A stretch of DNA of 64,000 bases, from positions 90,969 through 154,968 of the forward strand of contig WGLQ01000002.1 in the NCBI GenBank assembly GCA_016125495.1. Direction: 5' to 3'. Below are positions 1-13,427 of this stretch, in pieces. Both the position numbers and the translations under genes were made by a program. Positions within the stretch are counted from its first letter, which is position 1. Each line of letters opens with the position of its first letter. The stretch is from Hyphomicrobiales bacterium (lineage in GTDB: Bacteria; Pseudomonadota; Alphaproteobacteria; Rhizobiales; RI-29). The notes under the pieces are model-generated. The model made no database searches. It worked only from the letters and a program-made list of their open reading frames with translations, and was not told where the DNA came from.

Positions 1-524
1 AGTTCGCCATCGATGCGCGCGCGGCTCCAGCCCGGGTTGCGGTTGGCGTTCGGAAAGCAGCTCTCGGTGGTCAGCAGTGTGCCTTCGCCGTCGACGGAAA
101 TGCCGCCGCCTTCCGCGATGAGGTCGGAGGAGACGAGGGGGCATCCGACGTACTCGGCCATCGCGGCGGCGATCCTGTCGTCGGCATCGAAGGGATGGTA
201 TTTCCGGCCCCAGGCATTGAAACGGAAATTCGCGGCGGCAAGGCGCTCGCCATCGGTGAGGAAGATCGCGCCACAGTCGCGGACCCAGCTGTCGTCCACC
301 GGGAATTCCACGACCTCGACATCGCCGCCGAGGGCGCTTTTCGCCTCGGCAGCGAGGCGCGGCGGGGCGATCATGCGGACGGGCTCGAAGCGGGCGATGG
401 CGTGCGCGACGGCGGCATAGCCGCGCTTGGTCTCGGCGAGGCGGTCGCCCCAGACCTCCTCGCGGCAGGGCCAGATCATCCAGGTGGCGGCGTGGGGGGC
501 CCATTCGGCCGGCATGCGCAGCAT
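1..524 (-). CDS. aguA: Agmatine deiminase, N-terminal part (cut by window edge)
   Basis: Hydrolyses agmatine to N-carbamoylputrescine and ammonia in the cytoplasm. The reverse-strand reading starts MLRMPAEWAPHAATWMIWP, followed by VDDSWVRDCG near residue 90 and AEGGGISVDGEGTLLTTE near residue 145; these are the typical blocks of the agmatine deiminase / peptidylarginine-deiminase-like fold. About 174 codons are visible; the C-terminal half, including the expected catalytic cysteine, lies beyond position 1. The ATG at 524 follows AAGGAGAAG at a good distance. It begins 27 bases after the stop of the N-carbamoylputrescine amidase gene, so the two consecutive pathway enzymes are probably co-transcribed. 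Identity is strong from motif and partner gene. Confidence 0.9.
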   Translation of the reverse strand, partial: MLRMPAEWAPHAATWMIWPCREEVWGDRLAETKRGYAAVAHAIARFEPVRMIAPPRLAAEAKSALGGDVEVVEFPVDDSWVRDCGAIFLTDGERLAAANFRFNAWGRKYHPFDADDRIAAAMAEYVGCPLVSSDLIAEGGGISVDGEGTLLTTESCFPNANRNPGWSRARIDGE

Positions 525-551
525 GGGTTCTTCTCCTTTTCCTCGGCGAGG

Positions 552-1436
552 TCAGGCGGACGGGTGGCGGCGGCGACCGTCCATGGTGGCGAGCGGGGCA
601 TAAAGGTCCGGCCGGCGGTCGCGGAAAACGCCCCACTCGACGCGATAGCGGGCAATGTCCTCGAGATCGAAGGTGGCGAGGGCGACGCCCTCCTCGGCGC
701 GATCCAGATCGGCGACGACGGCGCCGGTGTGGTCGGCGATGAAGGAGGTGCCGTAGAATGTGACCTCGGTGCGCCCTTCGCGCTCGGTGCCGACGCGATT
801 GGAGGCAACGAGCGGCATGATGTTGGCGCCGGCGTGGCCCTGCATGACGCGGCGCCAGTGGCCGGAGGAATCGAGGGTCGGGTCGGTCGGCTCGCTGCCA
901 ATGGCGGTCGGAAAGAGGAGTATCTCGGCGCCTAGGAGGGCGAGGCTGCGGGCCGTTTCGGGAAACCACTGGTCCCAGCAGATGCCGATGCCGAGCGTGC
1001 CGAAGCGGGTGTGGGCGACGCCAAAGCCCGTGTCGCCGGGGCTGAAGTAGTATTTTTCCTCATAGCCCGGATTATGGGGGATATGGCTCTTGCGGTAGTG
1101 GGAGACGATGCTGCCGTCGGCGTCGATGACGACGAGCGAGTTGAAGCGCGTGTTGCCGGCGGCTTCGAAGAACGAGAGCGGAAGGACGACGCCCAGTTCG
1201 CGAGCGAGAGAGGAAAACCGTTCGACCAGTGGGTTGCCGCCCAGCGGCCGGGCGAGGGCGAAGTGACGTGCATGCTCCTCGATGCAGAAGTATGGCGTCT
1301 CGAACAATTCCTGGAGCAGAACGATGCCAGCGCCCCGCCGCGCGGCCTCGCGCACATGGGCCTCCGCCCTGGCGAGATTGTCCTCGATGTCCCAGCTGCA
1401 AGCCATCTGGGTTGCCGCGACGGTTACCGTGCGCAT
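552..1436 (-). CDS. aguB: N-carbamoylputrescine amidase
   Basis: A 294-residue nitrilase-superfamily hydrolase that converts N-carbamoylputrescine to putrescine, CO2 and ammonia. The Glu-Lys-Cys triad is visible: E43 in LLQELFETPYFC, K116 in HYRKSHIPHNPGY and C153 in GIGICWDQWFPE. These surrounding blocks are characteristic of the AguB branch rather than of general amidases, and the length is normal for it. It lies directly upstream of aguA and 71 bases downstream of the malonyl-CoA synthetase gene on the same strand. The pair gives an arginine-decarboxylase-type route to putrescine; the decarboxylase is not in the window. Confidence 0.93.
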   Translation of the reverse strand: MRTVTVAATQMACSWDIEDNLARAEAHVREAARRGAGIVLLQELFETPYFCIEEHARHFALARPLGGNPLVERFSSLARELGVVLPLSFFEAAGNTRFNSLVVIDADGSIVSHYRKSHIPHNPGYEEKYYFSPGDTGFGVAHTRFGTLGIGICWDQWFPETARSLALLGAEILLFPTAIGSEPTDPTLDSSGHWRRVMQGHAGANIMPLVASNRVGTEREGRTEVTFYGTSFIADHTGAVVADLDRAEEGVALATFDLEDIARYRVEWGVFRDRRPDLYAPLATMDGRRRHPSA

Positions 1437-1507
1437 GGGGTCCTACCTCGTTCCGCCCGGACCGATGCCGGGCTCAGCGCAATGCTTGCGACAGGGCGGC
1501 GACGGAT

Positions 1508-3067
1508 TCAAGCCCGCGCGCGATCACTGCCGGCGGGCCGGCCGATGAAGTGGTCCGCGAACTCGTCGCGCAGGTCCTTCTTGGTCACCTTGCCCATGGC
1601 ATTGCGCGGGAGGGCGGGTCGGATCACGACGTGCTTGGGCTGCTTGAAGCGGGCGAGGCGACCGGAGATCCCGGCCATCACGGCCTGCGGTGTCACCGCG
1701 GCGCCCGCCTTCGGCACGACGACAGCGACCACGGCCTCGCCGAAATCGGGATGCGGCACTCCGACGACGGCGCTCTCGGCAACGCCTTCGATGTCGTCGA
1801 TCGCTGCTTCGACCTCCTTGGGATAGACGTTGAAGCCGCCCGATATGATCAGGTCCTTGGCGCGCCCGACGATCGAAAGGTAACCATCGCCATCGACGAC
1901 GCCGACATCGCCGGTGATGAAATAGCCGTCGGGGCGGAATTCCTCAGCGGTCTTTTCAGGATTGCGCCAGTATCCGGCAAAGACGTTGGGCCCCGCGACC
2001 TCGATCACGCCGACGGCGCCGGGGGCGAGGACTTCGCCGGTCTGCGGGTCCGCGATGCGGATGGAAACACCGGGAAGGGGAAAGCCAACGCTGCCCGGCC
2101 GGCGTTCACCATCGTACGGGTTGGAGGCGTTCATGCTGGTTTCGGTCATGCCGTAGCGTTCGAGGATGCGATGCCCGGTGCGTGCCTCGAAGCGTGCGTG
2201 GGTCTCGGCGAGGAGAGGCGCGCTGCCGGAAACGAAGAGCCGCATGTGGGCGACCAGTTCGCGGGTAAATCGCGGCTCGTCGAGGAGGCGTGTGTAGAAC
2301 GTCGGCACGCCCATCATGGCCGTCGAGGTGGGGAGCGCCCCGAGAACGCAGTCGATGTCGAAGGAATGGAGAAAATTCAAGGCGCCGCCTGCGAGCAAGG
2401 TCACGTTCGTTGCAACGAAGAGGCCGTGGGTGTGGAAGATCGGCAGGGCGTGGAGGAGAACGTCGTTGGCGGTGAAGCGCCAATGCTGCTGCAGGGTACG
2501 GCTGTTGGAAAGGAGGTTGTCGTGGGTCAGCATCGCGCCCTTGGAGCGGCCGGTCGTTCCGGACGTATAAAGGAGGGCGGCGATATCGCCCGGGGCCCGA
2601 GGCTTCGTCTCGAACGTCGTGGGGGCGGCGAGGCCGGCATCGGCGAGCGTGCCGGCGCTCTCTGCCTCGCTCCGCCAGACGCCCAGGGTCTCGAGGCGGA
2701 TGCCGCGGGAGGCGGCGAGGGGCGCCATGCGTTCATGGTGAGCAGGATCGCATACGAAGACGGCCGGCTCCGCGTCGGAAAGGAAATAGTCGATCTCGGC
2801 CGGCGTATAGGCGTTGTTGAGTGGCAGGAAGACGGCGCCGGCGCGTACGGCGCCGAGGTAGAGCATGAGCGCTTCGATCGACTTCGGCGCCTGGACCGCC
2901 ACCCGGTCTCCGGGTTGAACGCCACGTTCGACCAATACGTTGGCGAAACGGGCCGAGACGTCGAGGACGTCCTGGTAGGAGTAGTGCCGGCCATCGGGCA
3001 GGCGTGCGAAGAGGCGGTCCGACTGGAAACCTCGGGTCAGACCATCGAAGAGGACATTGCCCGCCAT
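1508..3067 (-). CDS. matB: Malonyl-CoA synthetase (MatB-like acyl-CoA ligase)
   Basis: A 519-residue AMP-forming acyl-CoA ligase. It has the phosphate-binding loop YTSGTTGRSKG (about residues 167-177), the core motif ERYGMTET (303-310), the hinge GRAKD (about 401-405) and a C-terminal lysine in NAMGKVTKK (K493). The stretch after the core motif, NPYDGERRPGSVGFPLPG, including its arginine, matches known malonyl-CoA synthetases more closely than general fatty-acid or acetyl-CoA ligases. It would activate free malonate to malonyl-CoA in the cytosol. It sits 54 bases after an S9 peptidase gene and before aguB on the same strand, with no clear metabolic link to either. The family is certain; malonate specificity is inferred from motif resemblance. 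Confidence 0.85.
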   Translation of the reverse strand: MAGNVLFDGLTRGFQSDRLFARLPDGRHYSYQDVLDVSARFANVLVERGVQPGDRVAVQAPKSIEALMLYLGAVRAGAVFLPLNNAYTPAEIDYFLSDAEPAVFVCDPAHHERMAPLAASRGIRLETLGVWRSEAESAGTLADAGLAAPTTFETKPRAPGDIAALLYTSGTTGRSKGAMLTHDNLLSNSRTLQQHWRFTANDVLLHALPIFHTHGLFVATNVTLLAGGALNFLHSFDIDCVLGALPTSTAMMGVPTFYTRLLDEPRFTRELVAHMRLFVSGSAPLLAETHARFEARTGHRILERYGMTETSMNASNPYDGERRPGSVGFPLPGVSIRIADPQTGEVLAPGAVGVIEVAGPNVFAGYWRNPEKTAEEFRPDGYFITGDVGVVDGDGYLSIVGRAKDLIISGGFNVYPKEVEAAIDDIEGVAESAVVGVPHPDFGEAVVAVVVPKAGAAVTPQAVMAGISGRLARFKQPKHVVIRPALPRNAMGKVTKKDLRDEFADHFIGRPAGSDRARA

Positions 3068-3121
3068 CGCTGCAGGAACTCCATGTATTCGGGTTGCGGA
3101 CGAGCTGCCCGGCGGGACTCG

Positions 3122-5155
3122 TCAGGTGGTCGGGGCGAGGTTCATGACCTCGCGGTAGAAGGCGAGTTCGGCTTGGAGCGCAGCGACGATGGTCTCGCGG
3201 CGCCGGAAGCCATGGCCCTCGCCGGGAAAGAGATGGAAATCGGCGCGCACGCCCCGGGAGCGCAGGGCGCCGACCATCGCCTGGCTCTGCTCGGGCGGAA
3301 CCACGTTATCTTCCGCGCCCTGCAGGAGCAACACGGGCGAGCGGATGCGATCGACCCGATGCAGCGGTGAGCGCTCGTCGAATACCGGGTCGGCATCGTT
3401 CTTGGCTCCGAGCAGGCGGTAGAGGTATCCGGCTTCGAACTTGTGGGTGGTCGCCTGGAGGCGGGCGAGATCGGCGATGCCGTAGCAACTGACGCCGGCG
3501 GCGAAAAGGTCGCTGGCGGCGAGCGTGGCAAGGACAGTGTATCCGCCCGCGCTGCCGCCGTAGAGCGCAATCCGTGCGGGATCGGCGAGTCCGGCGGTGG
3601 CGAGGTGGCGGGCCGCGGCGATCGTGTCGGCGACGTCGCGGATGCCCCACGCGCCGTCGAGGCGGCGGCGGTAGTCGCGCCCGAAGCCGGTCGTGCCGGA
3701 ATAGGCGAGGTCGAGGAGAAGAAAGCCGCGGCTCGTCCAGAACTGGACTCGCGGCTTGAAGCCGCGATCGAGGCTGCCGGTCGGCCCGCCATGCAGCGTG
3801 ATGATGGCCGGCGGAAGTGGATTGCCGCGGGGGGCGCGGTGGGTGTCGCTCGCGGGCCGATAGAGCACGCCGTGCAATGGTTCGCCGCTATCGTCGTGGA
3901 ATTCGATGGAGCGGCCGACCGAGATGCCGTCGCCGAGGGCCTCGAGATCGCTCCTTGCGGGCCAGACGCGGTGCGGTCGCACATTCGGCCGGATGACGGT
4001 GATGGCGGGGGTGTCCCTGTCACTCGCCGCGATCACGGCGATGTCGCCGCCCGGAAGCGCAACGAGGCTCGAAAAGCCGGCAAGGTCGCCGGCGATGCGG
4101 CGCGGCGGGGTGGCCGGGCCGGCGCGCACGAGGTGTTCGCGTCCCTCGTGGGAGGCGGTCACGAAGGCGACCCGTTCATCGCCGCCCGTCAGGCAGTAGC
4201 TGCGCGCGCCGAGGCCCCAGAGTGGTTGGAAGAGGTCGCCCGGACCGGTGTCCAGGGGCGGCAAGTGGCCATCACGCCAACGCATCAGGCGACCCGATCC
4301 CGGTCCGTCGGTGATGTAATGGAGGGTTCCATCGGGCGACCAATCCGGTTCCGTGACCGCTTCGCCTGCGCCGCCCGCGATTTGACTCGGGGGCTCAAGC
4401 CGACCATCGCCCGCGACCTCTGCGAGCGAGAGGCGGGCGGCGTCCCAGGGCATGTCCGGGAGCGACCAGGACAGCCAGGCGAGGCGGCCTCCATCGGGAC
4501 TGAGGCGGGGAAAGGCGAAAAAATCGGTGTCGGCGACCAGCACGACGAGGTCGGCGACCGTCGCGGGCGTTTCGCCCTGGTCGGTGGCGAGTCCGAGCAG
4601 GTGAGTGGGGTGCCGGCGGTGCGGCGCCAGTGGAACAGCGACGATGGCGGCAGTCGGGTGCTCGTGCGGCGAGTTGCCATCGGGGGGCGCGTCGGGTGAT
4701 GCGGAGCCGGCCCCATTCGCGGCGGGCGAAGCGACTTCAGCCACCGCGATCAAGCGGTTACGCTGGCGGTCGAGGCAAAGGTCGGCAAAGCGCCAACCGG
4801 GCGCATCCGTGATACGAACGACGGTGCCAGCGGCGGTGCGGTGGTGGATGTCCTGATTGGCATCCTCGATGAAATAGAAGCCGCCGGCGCCGTCGCACAG
4901 GAAGGCCACGCCGCCGTACTCGTGGACGCGCGTGCGTGCGCTGTGTTCGACCGCAAGCACCTCTTCGGGCGGGCACGAGCCATCGAGCGGGGCGCGCATG
5001 ACGGTGCCGCGACCGCCTTGCGAGGGGCGCGCCTCCGTCCAGTAAAGGTGCGCCCCATCGCAATCGAGCGAGCCGAAGCGGATCGACTGGGTGGCGACGT
5101 GGTCGGGCGTGATTGGAGACGGCCAGAGGCCATGGGGGAGCGGGAGCCGGGTCAT
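3122..5155 (-). CDS. Prolyl oligopeptidase family (S9) serine peptidase
   Basis: A 677-residue protein with an N-terminal beta-propeller-like half and a C-terminal alpha/beta-hydrolase half. The catalytic region shows an oxyanion HGGPTGS motif, the nucleophile in GGSAGGYT (about S535), an aspartate in LLQGAEDNVVPPEQ (about D616) and a histidine in GEGHGFRR (about H648). This arrangement fits dipeptidyl aminopeptidase / acylaminoacyl peptidase-like enzymes, which cleave short peptides. No signal peptide is evident, so it is probably cytoplasmic. It is the first gene of the leftward group that continues into the malonyl-CoA synthetase gene and diverges from gltB. The exact peptide substrate cannot be read from sequence. 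Confidence 0.88.
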   Translation of the reverse strand: MTRLPLPHGLWPSPITPDHVATQSIRFGSLDCDGAHLYWTEARPSQGGRGTVMRAPLDGSCPPEEVLAVEHSARTRVHEYGGVAFLCDGAGGFYFIEDANQDIHHRTAAGTVVRITDAPGWRFADLCLDRQRNRLIAVAEVASPAANGAGSASPDAPPDGNSPHEHPTAAIVAVPLAPHRRHPTHLLGLATDQGETPATVADLVVLVADTDFFAFPRLSPDGGRLAWLSWSLPDMPWDAARLSLAEVAGDGRLEPPSQIAGGAGEAVTEPDWSPDGTLHYITDGPGSGRLMRWRDGHLPPLDTGPGDLFQPLWGLGARSYCLTGGDERVAFVTASHEGREHLVRAGPATPPRRIAGDLAGFSSLVALPGGDIAVIAASDRDTPAITVIRPNVRPHRVWPARSDLEALGDGISVGRSIEFHDDSGEPLHGVLYRPASDTHRAPRGNPLPPAIITLHGGPTGSLDRGFKPRVQFWTSRGFLLLDLAYSGTTGFGRDYRRRLDGAWGIRDVADTIAAARHLATAGLADPARIALYGGSAGGYTVLATLAASDLFAAGVSCYGIADLARLQATTHKFEAGYLYRLLGAKNDADPVFDERSPLHRVDRIRSPVLLLQGAEDNVVPPEQSQAMVGALRSRGVRADFHLFPGEGHGFRRRETIVAALQAELAFYREVMNLAPTT

Positions 5156-5546
5156 GGCGACAAGGTGCCGAGGTGGGCGGCCGCGTCAAGTGTCGCGACG
5201 ATGAACGGCAACGGGCACGCGAGCCCGGCAGCATTGTTGCGACATGGGGGGCGCCGCGATTTCGATTGTTGCAAACGTTCGCCGATTATGGCAACTTCCC
5301 GTAGATAGGTCAGCCATGCTGTCCTAATATATGATCGGCGCACTCGCGCAATCCATTGCAGCGGAACGGCTTTCGACCACCGGCGACGGTGCGGGTAGGG
5401 CCGCTTCGGTGCGCGAATGTTCCTTTGCTCGACCGTGCCGCTCGAGGCGTACCGCGAGCACGGCGATGGAACGCCGGTCCATGATGTTCTGGTGGGGCCC
5501 CGCCGAGAAGGCGCGGCCGGCACTGCGAAGGGCAAGGAGAGGGATC
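5156..5546. other. Intergenic region between divergent S9 peptidase and gltB
   Basis: This 391-base stretch must hold promoters for both flanking genes. A TAATAT box lies at 5325-5330 on the + strand, but I see no convincing -35 partner. An open frame runs upstream of gltB from 5331, in frame with it. Its arginine-rich translation and the strong ribosome binding site before 5547 argue that it is leader rather than coding. No RNA gene or repeat is recognised. Confidence 0.4.
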
Positions 5547-10310
<4,764 letters not shown>

Positions 10311-10385
10311 GTCGCCCGGGGAGGGATTCGAGCGCCGGACGGGGGCCACGAGTTCTCGGTCGGACCACGAGGCCAGGAGAGGGAG

Positions 10386-10886
10386 TTGGCACACAACATT
10401 CTCGGATTCGTCGCGCGCCGCGAATTGTTGTCGCGCCACCAAAGCCTTGCCTACGGGGCTGTCGTTGCGCCGCTCGCGCTCGGGTTGGCCCTGCTCGTCA
10501 AGGCCGGATGGTCGTTCGATCCGCCGGACACGCCGGGCAGCGGACTTCTCGGGATCGGCGCCAGGATAGGGAGTGAGGAAGCGGTGGTTCTGGTGGCGAC
10601 GGCATATTTCGGTGGCCAGGGCGAGCAGGGGGCGGCGGTGTGGTCGCCGGATCGACAACTGGCGTTCGGCGTTTCAAAGGGAGCGATCAATGCGGGGCTC
10701 GCCCATCTCGGTGTCGGGACGGAGAGCGGGGTCGACGCGTTCGATCGGGTGGGCCTCGGCTGGTATCGCCGCAACTCCGACTGGGTCGCATACGCCAAGA
10801 AGGGCAAGGCGGACTGGGAAACGGCAGCCGGGCCGGCCGCGGCCGAGGCCTTCTCGGCCTTTCGCGATCAGGGACCAGCGACATGA
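10386..10886 (+). CDS. Small conserved-looking protein of unknown function, one membrane segment
   Basis: A 166-residue protein that I do not recognise. It starts with TTG at 10386 behind AGGAGA. A hydrophobic stretch at about residues 24-43 (AVVAPLALGLALLVKAGW) could be one membrane helix. The rest is soluble, with VATAYFGGQGEQGAAVWSPD and several tryptophans and tyrosines toward the end. It lies between gltB and gltD, and its TGA overlaps the ATG of the following glutathione transferase gene (ATGA), which supports translation and coupling. No function can be assigned; a link to glutamate synthase is suggested only by position. Confidence 0.7.
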   Translation: MAHNILGFVARRELLSRHQSLAYGAVVAPLALGLALLVKAGWSFDPPDTPGSGLLGIGARIGSEEAVVLVATAYFGGQGEQGAAVWSPDRQLAFGVSKGAINAGLAHLGVGTESGVDAFDRVGLGWYRRNSDWVAYAKKGKADWETAAGPAAAEAFSAFRDQGPAT

Positions 10887-11470
10887 TGCGGATCTTCGGA
10901 GACCGTAATTCGGGCAACTGCCTCAAGGTGAAGTGGACCGCCGATCACCTGGGGCTCGACTACACCTGGGTCGACGTCGATGTCATGAAGGGCGAAAGCC
11001 GCACGCCCGCCTATCTGGCGCGGTTCAGCCAGGGGCAGGTGCCGGCAGTCGTGCTCGACGATGGGCGCTGTCTTGCCCAGTCCAATGGGATCATGCGCTT
11101 TTTGGCCCGCGGCTCGGGGCTGCTGCCGGACGATCCCTTCGCGCAGGCCAAGGTCGACGAATGGCTGTTCTGGGAGCAGAATTCGCACGAATTCTTCGTT
11201 GCGGGCGCGCGCTTCCAGAGGGTTTACCTCGGCAAGCCGGCAGCCGAAGTCGAGCCATGGCGGATGGAGCGGGGCAACCGCGCGCTGGATCAGATGGAAA
11301 AGGAACTGACGGGGCGGGAATGGTTCGCTGCCGGCCGCCTGACCATCGCCGACATCGCGCTCCTGACCTATACGCGGGTAGCCCAAGAGGGCGGTTTCGA
11401 TCTCGCCGGCCGGCCGGCGGTACGGCAATGGATCGCGCGCTGCGAGAGCGCGCTTGGCGTCGAGCTCTGA
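10883..11470 (+). CDS. Glutathione S-transferase family protein
   Basis: A 195-residue protein with the two-domain GST layout. An N-terminal thioredoxin-like domain (about 1-78) ends in the motif [10 protein letters not shown], which resembles the glutathione-contacting loop. A helical C-terminal domain follows, with [13 protein letters not shown] near residue 155, the N-capping-box region typical of GSTs. The start ATG overlaps the stop of the preceding gene by four bases (ATGA), and gltD follows after 14 bases, so it sits inside the glutamate synthase transcription unit. The substrate is unknown. It could act in redox protection or detoxification; its location between the two GOGAT subunit genes is unusual. 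Confidence 0.88.
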   Translation: MMRIFGDRNSGNCLKVKWTADHLGLDYTWVDVDVMKGESRTPAYLARFSQGQVPAVVLDDGRCLAQSNGIMRFLARGSGLLPDDPFAQAKVDEWLFWEQNSHEFFVAGARFQRVYLGKPAAEVEPWRMERGNRALDQMEKELTGREWFAAGRLTIADIALLTYTRVAQEGGFDLAGRPAVRQWIARCESALGVEL

Positions 11471-11484
11471 GGGGAGCGAATTTG

Positions 11485-12909
11485 ATGGGCAAGCCCACGG
11501 GATTTCTGGAGTTCGAACGCAAGGATCGCGGCTACCGGCCGGTGGAGGAGCGTGTCCGCCATTTCCGGGAGTTCGTCACGGCCCTCGGTGAGGCGGAGAC
11601 CAAAAAGCAGGCCGCGCGCTGCATGGATTGCGGTATCCCGTACTGCCACAACGGCTGTCCGGTGAACAATCAGATCCCAGACTGGAACGATCTCGTCTAC
11701 CGGGGAGAGTGGGAGACGGCCCTGTCCAACCTCCATTCCACGAACAATTTTCCCGAAGTCACCGGTCGCGTCTGCCCGGCGCCGTGCGAGGCGAGCTGCA
11801 CGCTCAATATTCCGGACACGCCCGTCACCATCAAGTCGATCGAGTGCGCGATCGCGGACCGCGGCTTCGATGAAGGCTGGATCCAGCCGCAGCCGCCGAC
11901 CGAGCGGACCGGACGCAAGGTGGCCGTCGTCGGTTCGGGCCCGGCGGGGCTGGCTGCCGCGCAACAGCTCGCGCGGGCCGGCCACGAGGTGCACGTCTTC
12001 GAGAAGAACGCCAAACCCGGCGGCCTGCTGCGCTACGGCATCCCGGACTTCAAGATGGAAAAGCACATCGTCGACCGGCGCATCGCGCAGATGGAGGCCG
12101 AAGGTGTCGTCTTTCATTGCAATGCGGCGGTCGGGAAGGATTTGACGAGCCGCCAGCTCCTGGACACGCATGATGCCGTCTTGCTCGCCTGCGGTTCGGA
12201 GGAACCGCGGGAGCTGGCCATCCCCGGGCGGGAGCTCGTCGGCATCTATCGGGCCATGGATTATCTTCCTCAGCAGAACCGACGCAACGGGGGCGAGCCG
12301 GTCGATCGCACCCTCGGTACGCTCGAAACCGCCGGCGGGAGGCACGTCGTGGTGATCGGGGGCGGGGATACGGGGTCCGACTGCATCGGCACGGCGTTCC
12401 GGCAGGGTGCCATCTCGGTGACGCAGCTCGAGATCATGCCGGAGCCGCCGGCAAAGGAGAACAAGGGGCTGACCTGGCCGCACTGGCCGCTCCGGATGCG
12501 TACCTCCTCGAGCCAGGCCGAGGGAGCAGCGCGGGAATTCTCCGTCACCACGAAGCGCTTCGAGGGATTGAATGGGCGGGTGACGCAACTCGTCTGCGCA
12601 CGTTGCGACGAGAAATTCCAGGAGATCGAGGGCAGCGAGTTCGTGCTGCCGGCCGACCTCGTGCTGCTCGCCATGGGCTTCGTCCATCCGGTGGCGGCGG
12701 GGCCGATCACGGAATTCGGGCTCGCGCTCGATGGGCGGCGCAACGTCAAGGCGGACGATCGCAGCTATCGCACCTCACATGAAAAGGTGTTCGTTGCCGG
12801 GGATATGCGGCGCGGCCAGTCGCTCGTCGTCTGGGCGATCCGCGAGGGTCGGCAGGCGGCGCATGCCATCGACAAGGCGCTGATGGGGGCGAGCGTGCTG
12901 CCGCGCTAG
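11485..12909 (+). CDS. gltD: Glutamate synthase (NADPH) small subunit
   Basis: The beta subunit of GOGAT, 474 residues, which passes electrons from NADPH through FAD to the large subunit. An N-terminal cysteine set for iron-sulfur clusters is present: C46, C49, C54 and C58 in the block beginning [14 protein letters not shown], then C97, C101 and C105. A first dinucleotide fold [14 protein letters not shown] (FAD) and a second [13 protein letters not shown] (NADPH) follow. The ATG at 11485 has GGGGAGCGA upstream. It closes the rightward gltB group. All expected motifs and the length match the family, so no specialised variant is suggested. Confidence 0.96.
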   Translation: MGKPTGFLEFERKDRGYRPVEERVRHFREFVTALGEAETKKQAARCMDCGIPYCHNGCPVNNQIPDWNDLVYRGEWETALSNLHSTNNFPEVTGRVCPAPCEASCTLNIPDTPVTIKSIECAIADRGFDEGWIQPQPPTERTGRKVAVVGSGPAGLAAAQQLARAGHEVHVFEKNAKPGGLLRYGIPDFKMEKHIVDRRIAQMEAEGVVFHCNAAVGKDLTSRQLLDTHDAVLLACGSEEPRELAIPGRELVGIYRAMDYLPQQNRRNGGEPVDRTLGTLETAGGRHVVVIGGGDTGSDCIGTAFRQGAISVTQLEIMPEPPAKENKGLTWPHWPLRMRTSSSQAEGAAREFSVTTKRFEGLNGRVTQLVCARCDEKFQEIEGSEFVLPADLVLLAMGFVHPVAAGPITEFGLALDGRRNVKADDRSYRTSHEKVFVAGDMRRGQSLVVWAIREGRQAAHAIDKALMGASVLPR

Positions 12910-13032
12910 ACGGTGGGGGACGGTCGGGAGGATTTCGGTAAACATGATCCACCGACGCCGACCATGGCTAACCGGATGGCAAGCCCCGCGGTATCATAGG
13001 TCTTCGGTCGCGATCCGTCATAGGAGAGAACC

Positions 13033-13392
13033 GTGAGCCGCCAGTCCCCGTTTCCCCGCGTTCGAGCCAGCGAGCACACCGTCACGAAAAACGACAAGGT
13101 GCGCAAGGCCCTCGCCGGACATGGCGACAACGGGAGGGCCGTGCGCCACGTCCTGCATTTCCTCTTTCACGACGACGATGCGACCTTCACGGAGGCCGCG
13201 ATGGCGGAGGAATTGCGGGGGCTCGGCTTCGAGGTCGACCTTGCGAAATGCAGGAATGGCGTCATCGCGGAGGAATACCGTGAGGTCGCCTCGACCGATT
13301 TCGACGAAACGACCGAGGCCCTTTCGCAATTCGCCCGCGCGCGAGGATGGCAATACGACGGCTTCGAGTGCGCCGTCGAGATCGCGGACTGA
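13033..13392 (+). CDS. RraB-like regulator of ribonuclease E
   Basis: A 119-residue protein read from a GTG at 13033 behind TAGGAGAG. It contains VRHVLHFLFHDD and AAMAEELRGLGFEVDLA, resembling the RraB (RNase E inhibitor B) domain, a small fold that binds RNase E and modulates its activity. It then has an acidic C-terminal half with DFDETTEALSQFARARGWQYDGFEC, also typical of the fold. It stands alone between gltD and the converging choline-sulfatase remnant. The assignment rests on pattern resemblance to a short family. Confidence 0.72.
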   Translation: MSRQSPFPRVRASEHTVTKNDKVRKALAGHGDNGRAVRHVLHFLFHDDDATFTEAAMAEELRGLGFEVDLAKCRNGVIAEEYREVASTDFDETTEALSQFARARGWQYDGFECAVEIAD

Positions 13393-13427
13393 AGCGGCGG
13401 GCCGGGGCGGGGGGCGCGGAACTTCAG

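Noticed and set aside
1229-3370. A 713-residue open frame on the + strand across the malonyl-CoA synthetase gene
   Set aside because: It is the antisense shadow of a gene with full motif support; its translation has no recognisable domain.
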